A stretch of DNA of 5,528 bases from Anaerolineae bacterium (lineage in GTDB: Bacteria; Chloroflexota; Anaerolineae; Anaerolineales; Villigracilaceae): assembly GCA_003694975.1 (NCBI GenBank), contig RFJH01000248.1:1-5528 (forward strand), given 5' to 3'. Under the pieces are notes generated by a model. The model was not told the origin of the DNA, did no database searches, and saw only the letters and a program-made list of their open reading frames with translations. Positions 1 to 5,059 of this stretch are shown piece after piece (the stretch's first letter is position 1; each line of letters begins with the position of its first letter). Both the position numbers and the translations under genes were made by a program.

Positions 1-872
1 GGCTCGATATCGGGCAGCGCGCCTGGGATTACGCTCGGCAGATCGACGATGCGCTGATCGGCGGTACGGCGCTTGTTCTCATGGGAGATGCCGAGTTACA
101 AAGCGGCGATTATCCTCGTGCCCGTGACCATCTGACGCAGGGAATCCGAGTGTTGGAGAGCACCGGTGATCGCTGGCTTCAGGTACAGGCCTATCGCTCT
201 CTGGCTCTTTTAGGGATCGAGGACGGCCATCCTGAGGAGGCGTTACACTATGTGGAGCATGCCCTCGCCATTTGCCGCGAACTGGGCATCGGCGATCAAG
301 AGCCTCCTCTCCTCGCCATTCGAGGGTTGGTGTTGATCCGTTTAGGGCGCCAGGACGAAGCCCTTCGCTCCACGACCGAGGCCATGAAGCGCCTGCAATC
401 GGGGATAGAGCAAGATTATCTGATCCCCTACTGGCACGCTCGCGTGCTGGGGGCTGCCGGTAAGAAGGATGAGGCGCAACGTGCCATGCAGCAGGCATAT
501 GAGTTGCTTCAAAAGATGCTCGCCGATCTCTCGCCTGAGCAGCGCCAGATGAGCCTGGAAAACGTCCCCGAACATCGGGAGATCGCGGCCGCCTGGAAAC
601 AACAACAGCCACGTCGCGTCACAGTCTCTCTGCCCTCTCGAACCTCTCCCAATCAACAAGTCTCTGTTACCTGGACGGTGGAAGCCCCTCAAGACCTTAT
701 GATTAAGAGAAAAGTGGCTCGACGGCGACATCGCATTGTACGGTTACTCAACGAGGCGCAAGAACAAGGGGGAGCGCCCACTCATCATCATCTGGCCAAG
801 GCACTGGGGGTGAGCATGCGGACGATTGAACGCGATATAGCAGCATTGCGAAAAGAGGGCAAACTGCCGTAA
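1..872 (+). CDS. TPR protein with C-terminal DeoR-like helix-turn-helix (5' end outside window)
   Basis: The reading frame is open from base 3, so the ATG at 81 is internal and the N terminus lies upstream; 289 residues are visible, ending at TAA 870-872. Visible residues 7-176 form about four TPR-like helical pairs, with 'G(D)YPRARDHL', 'GHPEEALHYVEHAL', 'GRQDEALRSTTEAM' and 'GKKDEAQRAMQQAY' as the second-helix signatures. Next come a 'SLENVPEHREIAAAW' segment, a short predicted beta stretch (about 204-231) and a basic linker 'KVARRRHR'. The last ~48 residues are a winged-HTH-like unit: 'HHLAKALGVSMRTIERDIAALRKEG' matches the DeoR/HTH_11 pattern, with 'VSMRTIERDI' as the likely recognition helix. 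From memory, Chloroflexota have large ATPase or adenylate-cyclase-like regulators with this TPR, beta and HTH ending. If this is one of them, the missing N terminus would carry a NTPase or another HTH (inference). Role: probably a DNA-binding regulator with a TPR sensor or scaffold; its target is unknown. Confidence 0.8.
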   Translation, partial: LDIGQRAWDYARQIDDALIGGTALVLMGDAELQSGDYPRARDHLTQGIRVLESTGDRWLQVQAYRSLALLGIEDGHPEEALHYVEHALAICRELGIGDQEPPLLAIRGLVLIRLGRQDEALRSTTEAMKRLQSGIEQDYLIPYWHARVLGAAGKKDEAQRAMQQAYELLQKMLADLSPEQRQMSLENVPEHREIAAAWKQQQPRRVTVSLPSRTSPNQQVSVTWTVEAPQDLMIKRKVARRRHRIVRLLNEAQEQGGAPTHHHLAKALGVSMRTIERDIAALRKEGKLP

Positions 873-920
873 ATGCACTGTGTTGCCCATCCTTGTTTTG
901 GAGAGCAGGAAATCAAAGGC

Positions 921-983
921 CCCTATACCCTAAGGAGGTAAAACTGACGGAAACAACCGGATGACTGACGGCTCTCGCGAGAG
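921..983. promoter_or_regulatory. Repeat-rich intergenic segment, possible operator region
   Basis: This 63-base stretch lies between the TPR-HTH gene and the small gene and contains several short repeats. CCCTA occurs at 921-925 and 928-932. ACTGACGG occurs at 943-950 and 964-971, 21 bases apart, about two helical turns. CTCTCGCGAGAG at 972-983 is a perfect 12-bp palindrome. The cluster sits just upstream of a possible -10 hexamer at 1002-1007, so it could be a protein-binding regulatory region. Short repeats can arise by chance, and no known operator consensus is recognised. Confidence 0.3.
932..939 (+). promoter_or_regulatory. Orphan perfect Shine-Dalgarno sequence
   Basis: AAGGAGGT is a full match to the anti-Shine-Dalgarno core, but no ATG, GTG or TTG lies at normal spacing. 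A CTG at 944 would give only six codons, ending in the TGA at 962-964, and the next ATG (961) is 21 bases away. It may be a leader-peptide or ribosome standby site, the remnant of a lost start, or chance. Confidence 0.35.
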
Positions 984-1001
984 TGGGAAGACAGGTATTT
1001 G

Positions 1002-1007
1002 TATGAT
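1002..1007 (+). promoter_or_regulatory. Possible -10 element for the small downstream gene
   Basis: TATGAT matches the sigma-70 -10 consensus at five of six positions and lies 45 bases before the chosen start codon. The region 17 bases upstream carries no TTGACA-like hexamer; it overlaps the end of the CTCTCGCGAGAG palindrome. A promoter here would need an activator or would be weak. Confidence 0.25.
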
Positions 1008-1010
1008 TAG

Positions 1011-1025
1011 AGTACCAAAAGTACT
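1011..1025 (+). repeat. Short inverted repeat (AGTAC-5 nt-GTACT)
   Basis: AGTAC at 1011-1015 and GTACT at 1021-1025 flank a CAAAA loop, followed by TGTTTCTCC. A 5-bp stem without a U-run is too weak for a convincing terminator. It could be a small binding site or a leader hairpin just ahead of the next ribosome binding site. Confidence 0.25.
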
Positions 1026-1043
1026 TGTTTCTCCTCACCAGAC

Positions 1044-1051
1044 GAGGTGAT
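1044..1051 (+). promoter_or_regulatory. Ribosome binding site deciding the start of the small gene
   Basis: GAGGTGAT matches eight consecutive bases complementary to the 16S rRNA 3' end. It overlaps the upstream candidate start GTG 1047, so that codon cannot be served by it. GTG 1053, four bases past GAGGT, is correctly placed. Confidence 0.6.
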
Positions 1052-1052
1052 T

Positions 1053-1268
1053 GTGAACTTGACAGAGGATAGAGAACCCGCAATTCGTGAGAGTTTTATC
1101 TTGCACTTATGGAGCAGAAGCGATTCTCCGGTTTTTTGGCGTGGTCAACTTCGCCATGTCCGCACCGGTAGGGTGAAGACGTTCAATGGGGTCGCGGAGT
1201 TGTTTCGCTTACTGGCCAGCGAGATCGATGCCCTCGCTTCAAAGGACAGAGAGAGCGGGTTGCGCTAA
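1053..1268 (+). CDS. Small protein of unknown function (71 aa)
   Basis: The frame is closed upstream by a TAG at 1008-1010, and its only usual starts near the N terminus are GTG 1047 and GTG 1053. I chose 1053 because of the strong GAGGTGAT site. The product is 71 residues, soluble, with no signal peptide or membrane segment. Its core reads 'RESFILHLW...FWRGQLRHVRTGRVKTF.GVAELFRLLASEID': two or three predicted beta strands around a conserved-looking 'WRGQLRHV' turn, then an amphipathic helix. From memory, small single-domain proteins with 'ESF.V.LW....WRG.I.HV.SGE...F....EL..FI' recur in Chloroflexota genomes as hypotheticals, which supports this being a real gene; I know of no assigned function. 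It lies 180 bases after the TPR-HTH gene on the same strand and converges with the lipoprotein gene across 14 bases. Confidence 0.7.
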   Translation: MNLTEDREPAIRESFILHLWSRSDSPVFWRGQLRHVRTGRVKTFNGVAELFRLLASEIDALASKDRESGLR

Positions 1269-1304
1269 ACAGCGATCACGGTCTAAGGGCACGCATCGCT
1301 AAAC
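1263..1304. repeat. Overlapping weak inverted and direct repeats at the convergent gene junction
   Basis: CGCT-AAAC-AGCG (1263-1274) is a 4-bp hairpin with a tetraloop. AGCGAT (1271-1276) pairs with ATCGCT (1295-1300) across an 18-base gap, and CGCTAAAC is repeated directly at 1263-1270 and 1297-1304. The set spans both stop codons of the convergent pair. It may serve as a weak bidirectional stop, but neither strand has a T-run, so termination is not demonstrated. Confidence 0.25.
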
Positions 1305-2050
1305 GTCGCCTGCCCAGAGCCTCCGGCCACGTTATACGCCTCAATGCCATAGGTCACCGGTACACCAGAGTTGACAGCGAAAACATCCACATACGTGGTG
1401 GTGTTAGGCGCCAGGTCGGCAATAACGACCCCGTTACGGTAGATGCGGTAGCCGGCCTCGTTGTCGGCGCGGTCGGTCCAAGTAATTGTCATGCGCATAT
1501 CGTTATTGACTCCATTCCAGGTGCAGACGAACTCATAGTGTTTCAGACTGGGACGCGCCGGTGGACTGGGCGTACGCGTAGGCGGCGGCGATACGGTCGG
1601 CACAGTCCAGTGACTGCCGCTGAGGGTGGCGTGTTCGCCCCGTACCCAGCATGTCCCAGAACCGCGCGGGTTCTTGACCACCCAATAATCTTCGGTGGGA
1701 TGCTTTCCGGTGATATCCACTCTCTCTCCGGCTTGCAAAGTGGTCACAATGTCGTACTCCTGTCCCGGCCCCTTGCGGCAGTCACTGGCGGCGTTGATTT
1801 GTAGCCGCGGCGGGGAATAGGTCGGGGTAATGGTAGGCGTAGGAGAGGACGTCGGCGTGGGAGGAAGGGTAGGAGTGCCGAGAGGGGGCATTTGCACGGC
1901 TTGTAGCGTAAGAGCAGCGATAGTCCCTACCTGACTTTGCATAGGAGGCGTCATAGGGGGTTGGTGAGCAAGAGGTAAATTACAGCCCAGGACGAACAAT
2001 AGCAGGATGCTGAGCGTCAGTCGACTCAGGATTTTCACCGGTGCATTCAT
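1283..2050 (-). CDS. Secreted lipoprotein with SH3b and fibronectin type III-like domains (255 aa)
   Basis: Start ATG 2050 is chosen over an upstream in-frame start because AGGAGGT lies 3 bases before it. Residues 11-22 are a hydrophobic signal segment ending in the lipobox-like V-L-G-C, with Cys23 as the likely lipidated residue, so the protein should be membrane-anchored on the outside. A Pro/Thr-rich linker (about 53-80) leads to a bacterial SH3 (SH3b) domain at about 83-143, with 'CRKGPGQEYDIV..L..GE.VDITG' and 'YWVV.NP.GSGTCWV'; these are the usual SH3b landmarks. A second Pro/Thr linker (149-169) leads to an Fn3-like domain at about 171-255, with 'TWTDRADNEAGYRIYRNG' and 'VTYGIEAYNVAG'. 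Cys91/Cys134 and Cys176/Cys254 could each form a disulfide. SH3b domains often bind peptidoglycan or other surface ligands; here the ligand is unknown. It follows the deacylase gene by 33 bases on the same strand and may be co-transcribed with it. Confidence 0.82.
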   Translation of the reverse strand: MNAPVKILSRLTLSILLLFVLGCNLPLAHQPPMTPPMQSQVGTIAALTLQAVQMPPLGTPTLPPTPTSSPTPTITPTYSPPRLQINAASDCRKGPGQEYDIVTTLQAGERVDITGKHPTEDYWVVKNPRGSGTCWVRGEHATLSGSHWTVPTVSPPPTRTPSPPARPSLKHYEFVCTWNGVNNDMRMTITWTDRADNEAGYRIYRNGVVIADLAPNTTTYVDVFAVNSGVPVTYGIEAYNVAGGSGQATFSDACP

Positions 2051-2060
2051 ACGACCTCCT
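2051..2060 (-). promoter_or_regulatory. Strong ribosome binding site of the lipoprotein gene
   Basis: On the minus strand AGGAGGT (2060-2054) is followed by CGT and then ATG 2050. The match is near perfect and fixes the start. The short spacing is at the lower end of normal. Confidence 0.65.
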
Positions 2061-2083
2061 CGCCGGTTGACCAACAGAACGAC

Positions 2084-2557
2084 TTATTTCACGCGAACCA
2101 CTTTTCCCCCACTCATTGCCTGTAAGGCAGCCGGCGTCAATTGAAAGATGGCGCGAGGGGTTCCGGCAGCCGCCCAGATGACTTCGTATTGCAACAGGTC
2201 CTCATCAAGGAAAGTTTCCATCGGGCGGGCGTGACCGATCGGCGGCACACCACCGATGGCAAATCCGGTCACCTCACGCACAAAATCCGGCTCGGCGCGG
2301 ATGATGGGTTCGCCCACATATTCACCGATGCGCTTCTCATCAACGCGGTTGGCCCCACTGGTCAGAACCAGGATGGGGCGACGGCTTTCGCGCGTGCGGA
2401 AAATAAGTGACTTGACAATTTGTCCCACCTCGCATCCCACACGCCGGGCGGCTTCGGCTGCCGTGCGCGTGGATGCCTCGAACTCTATCACCGTGTAGTC
2501 GTAGCCGAGATCTTCCAGCGTGCGCTGTACTTTTTGGGCTGAGGGACTGAGAGACAT
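2084..2557 (-). CDS. YbaK/EbsC-family aminoacyl-tRNA deacylase, ProX-like (157 aa)
   Basis: The 157-residue length is typical of free-standing YbaK/ProX editing proteins, and the whole chain belongs to that fold. Landmarks are 'STRTAAEAARRVGCEVGQIVKSLIF' at about 29-53, where Lys49 corresponds to the conserved lysine of the INS/YbaK active site; 'RPILVLTSGANRVDEKRI' at 60-77; and 'GFAIGGVPPIGH' at 98-109, the glycine/proline loop that lines the substrate pocket. The family hydrolyses mischarged tRNA in trans, for example Cys-tRNA(Pro) for YbaK and Ala-tRNA(Pro) for ProX. The 'GGVPPIGH' form suggests the ProX side, but the substrate cannot be fixed from sequence. Start ATG 2557 has a modest AGGT site five bases upstream. 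The gene follows the transporter gene after a hairpin and precedes the lipoprotein gene by 33 bases. Confidence 0.9.
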   Translation of the reverse strand: MSLSPSAQKVQRTLEDLGYDYTVIEFEASTRTAAEAARRVGCEVGQIVKSLIFRTRESRRPILVLTSGANRVDEKRIGEYVGEPIIRAEPDFVREVTGFAIGGVPPIGHARPMETFLDEDLLQYEVIWAAAGTPRAIFQLTPAALQAMSGGKVVRVK

Positions 2558-2587
2558 AGGCTACCTGTCGAAGATACAAGAAGAGGT

Positions 2588-2593
2588 TGTCAA
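2588..2593 (-). promoter_or_regulatory. Isolated consensus -35 hexamer (TTGACA) before the deacylase gene
   Basis: On the minus strand a perfect TTGACA lies between the hairpin and the deacylase start. The best nearby -10 candidate, TATCTT (2576-2571), is only 11 bases downstream, which is too close, and no hexamer at 16-18 bases resembles TATAAT. It may be chance or part of an atypical promoter. Confidence 0.2.
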
Positions 2594-2601
2594 ACAGCAC
2601 A

Positions 2602-2619
2602 ACGCGCCTGAAGGCGCGT
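2602..2619 (-). terminator. Hairpin after the transporter-USP gene, probable terminator
   Basis: ACGCGCC and GGCGCGT form a perfect 7-bp, GC-rich stem with a 4-base loop, starting 12 bases beyond the stop codon of the transporter-USP gene. Read on the minus strand it is followed by TGTGCTGTTTG, which is T-enriched but not a clean U-run. It most likely terminates or attenuates transcription between the transporter and the deacylase genes; an RNA-stabilising 3' hairpin is an alternative. Confidence 0.5.
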
Positions 2620-2631
2620 CTTTGCCTGCAA

Positions 2632-5058
2632 TCATCCGGATTGTGTATCTTGCTGGTGGTTGTTGTTCGTTTCCGGCGTGGGCACAACGAACACGGGCCT
2701 TTTGGACTCTCGAATGACTTGTTCGGCAACGCTACCGAGGAAAAGGAGTTTCAGCCCACCGCGCCCACGCGCCGTGAGCATAATCAGATCGACATCCTTT
2801 TCTTCGCTAATCTCGAGAATCGTGCGAGCCGGCATGGAGCCGGTCACGGTGGTATGCACTTTCACCCCATCACGCCGCAAGGATCGGGCAACGGCGTTCA
2901 GGAATTTGCGCATATTGGCTTCCTTCCGTTTGCGCAAAATCTGAATAAACTCGGCCGGCGCACGATACTCTTTGAAATCCGGTACGTCGGGCACACCGAG
3001 CAACTCTAACTCACTATGGAAAGCCTGTGCCAGTAAACGCGCGTAGGGCAACACGCGCTCAGAACGCAGCGACCCATCCAGAGCGATCAAAATGCGTCGC
3101 AAGGTGGGAGGAGTGGCTTTTTCCCCCTCACCATCCGTGCACTGGACAAGCAAAATCGGTCGGGTGGTACGTTGGGCAAGTTTTCTGGAGACACCACCGG
3201 TGCCCCAATGTTTCTCCCCAGACTTTCCCTGCGTGGTGGTAATAATCAAATCAATGTCCTGTTCGGTAACATACGCAAGTGTCGCATCGGCGATGAAGCC
3301 CGGGCGCACTGCATAGTTCACATCAAAACCGTCGCCGCGCAGGGCGTCCGTCACGCCCGCGAGGTAGGCAGCACGCTTCTGGCGAGTTGCCTCGAACTGC
3401 TCACGCAAAGCAGGCGTATGATTCTTGACAGAGGAAAGCAAGTGGAGGTGGGCGTTCACAGCCTGACAAATGGCCTTCGCAATGGGGAGCGCTTGAGCAG
3501 CATTGTCCGAGCCATCCAGCAAGACGACAACGCGTCGAATGTCCACCTGTTCCTGGCGCCAGGTACTGCGCTCTTTGGGTTCGGGTTGCCAGGTCACCTC
3601 CAGGGCAGGGTCTTCGCCACCGGCCTCACCGGCACTCGTCGCGTACTGTCCGAAACCAAACCCGGCCAGTTGGGCAGCGTCGAGCATTCCCAGATAATCC
3701 ATCTCGTCAGTCGGCCTGCCCATCTGGGCGCGGAAATAGGTGAACGCCGCATAGAGCAAAGGGATAAAGAGAAAGTACGTCCACGCGCCTTCACGGAATC
3801 GCTCGGCGAAGATAATCACCGTGGCACCGGTGGTGAGAGCTGCTGCCAGTGTTGTGCCCGCGATCAACAACACGGTGTTGAGGGAGAAACTCTCCCGGAC
3901 TTGGCGTACCAGGCGTTTCGTCACAGCCCAGCCGGTCATACTCAAGAGAATGAAAACACCCGCAGCGTAGATGGCCAGATAAGTCTCCTCATGCGTACCA
4001 AAAAGCAGAAAGCATAAACCGACGATTCCTACCTCAAGCCAGACAGGTTTATCGGCCACTCCAAAACGGTTGCGACGCCCCAGGGCACGCGGAAGGTAAT
4101 GACGTTCCCGCAGCCCCAGGGACAAATTTTGCAGTCCCTGTGCGCTCGCAGCCGAGGCGGACATCAGCACCGCGATCCCGACCAGGGTTCCCGCGTACGG
4201 CAACGGGTCGGGGAGTAACTCATCCATTGCCTGGGTAAACACGGAGACTTCGGGATCGGTCGGGTCGGAGATGGCAAAAATCGCCGGCCCCACGATCGCC
4301 ATCGTGACCGCGGTCGTCCCCATGATAATCAGAAGACTATTGAATGCCTTACGGCTTTTCTGTTCTGGGGTGCCCTCGTAAGCGGCAACCAGGTTCGCGA
4401 AGACTTCAATGCCGGTCATCACAGCCAGGATGCGCGCATAGCCGTTCAGGGTGTACCCAAGATAAGGGGGGCGAAAGGCTTGCAAATACAATGGAGGCAG
4501 ATGGAAGCCTCGCTTCCAGATGGTAGCCAGGATCATCAGCCATAGCAAAATCAACACGCTGCCCGTGGCCGGGCCAAACGTCCGTGCCGCGACGCGTGGC
4601 CCTCGATTGACCACCCAACCGACAAACACACTGAGTGCAATGGCCAACAATGTGCGATTCTGCAACCATGGCAGTCCTTTGTTGAGCCACGGAATGCGGT
4701 CGGCGATAAAGGTCACCATAGCGGCCATACTCACCAGAAACGTGAGCGTGTACTCGATAAACGTAATCGCCGCATTGACCTTGACTGCCCACCCGCCAAA
4801 TTCCTCCTCGCTCAGGCCGCTCCCCCCACTCCCATCCGTGACCCAACGCATGACCAGGCGATACATCGCCGAGACCACGGCAATCGTCAGAATAACAAGC
4901 CAGACCGAAGCCCCAAACGTGATCTCCGCGACGCCCGCAACGACGATCAATTTCAAAAACGGCCCAAAGACGTACAGCGGCGAGGTAGCCGGATCACCGC
5001 CACCGGCAAGGGCACCTTCCAAAGCATTTTTCAGTTTATGCGAGACACGAACGGCCAT
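2632..5058 (-). CDS. KimA/KUP-like APC-superfamily transporter fused to tandem USP domains (808 aa)
   Basis: Residues about 24-443 carry 12 predicted membrane helices, so the transporter part is complete. TM1 has 'GGDPATSPLYVF', close to the KUP 'D-I-G-T-S-P-L-Y' motif and to KimA 'SDALSSVAYA'. Asp22, Tyr29, Glu102, Tyr103, Thr106, Ser110, Thr215 and Glu218 fall where KimA, as I recall it, has Asp36, Tyr43, Asp117, Tyr118, Thr121, Ser125, Thr230 and Glu233. This favours proton-coupled K+ import; amino-acid transport remains possible. A linker (444-506) leads to two cytosolic UspA-like domains at about 507-640 and 654-794. The second has 'IALDGS' and Gly765-x9-Gly775-Ser776, close to the ATP-binding loop; in the first the loop ends Gly621-Gly622, so nucleotide binding there is doubtful. 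ATG 5058 is preferred over an upstream TTG (5082): it lies one base after the stop of the USP gene before it, indicating translational coupling. Its own ribosome site is weak (GAAGAA-like). Confidence 0.87.
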   Translation of the reverse strand: MAVRVSHKLKNALEGALAGGGDPATSPLYVFGPFLKLIVVAGVAEITFGASVWLVILTIAVVSAMYRLVMRWVTDGSGGSGLSEEEFGGWAVKVNAAITFIEYTLTFLVSMAAMVTFIADRIPWLNKGLPWLQNRTLLAIALSVFVGWVVNRGPRVAARTFGPATGSVLILLWLMILATIWKRGFHLPPLYLQAFRPPYLGYTLNGYARILAVMTGIEVFANLVAAYEGTPEQKSRKAFNSLLIIMGTTAVTMAIVGPAIFAISDPTDPEVSVFTQAMDELLPDPLPYAGTLVGIAVLMSASAASAQGLQNLSLGLRERHYLPRALGRRNRFGVADKPVWLEVGIVGLCFLLFGTHEETYLAIYAAGVFILLSMTGWAVTKRLVRQVRESFSLNTVLLIAGTTLAAALTTGATVIIFAERFREGAWTYFLFIPLLYAAFTYFRAQMGRPTDEMDYLGMLDAAQLAGFGFGQYATSAGEAGGEDPALEVTWQPEPKERSTWRQEQVDIRRVVVLLDGSDNAAQALPIAKAICQAVNAHLHLLSSVKNHTPALREQFEATRQKRAAYLAGVTDALRGDGFDVNYAVRPGFIADATLAYVTEQDIDLIITTTQGKSGEKHWGTGGVSRKLAQRTTRPILLVQCTDGEGEKATPPTLRRILIALDGSLRSERVLPYARLLAQAFHSELELLGVPDVPDFKEYRAPAEFIQILRKRKEANMRKFLNAVARSLRRDGVKVHTTVTGSMPARTILEISEEKDVDLIMLTARGRGGLKLLFLGSVAEQVIRESKRPVFVVPTPETNNNHQQDTQSG

Positions 5059-5059
5059 G

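Noticed and set aside
81..83. ATG 81 as the start of the TPR-HTH gene
   Set aside because: The frame is open to the window edge and the residues before 81 continue a TPR helix ('AWDYARQIDDALIGGTALVL'), so the true start is upstream.
79..612. Minus-strand ORF of 177 codons opposite the TPR gene
   Set aside because: Arg/Pro/Ser-rich translation without motifs; the opposite frame encodes clear TPR repeats.
1810..1890. Short G-rich near-repeats (gtaggcgta, gtaggagtg) considered as a tandem repeat or CRISPR-like array
   Set aside because: They are the codons of the Pro/Thr linker in the lipoprotein gene on the opposite strand, with irregular units and no spacers.
2340..2729. Minus-strand 129-codon ORF overlapping the deacylase start and the end of the fusion gene
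   Set aside because: Same strand but a different frame from two clear genes, and its translation is low-complexity basic sequence.
3172..4017. Plus-strand ORF of 281 codons
   Set aside because: Antisense to the USP domains and last membrane helices of the fusion gene; the translation has no coherent fold and no ribosome site was recognised.
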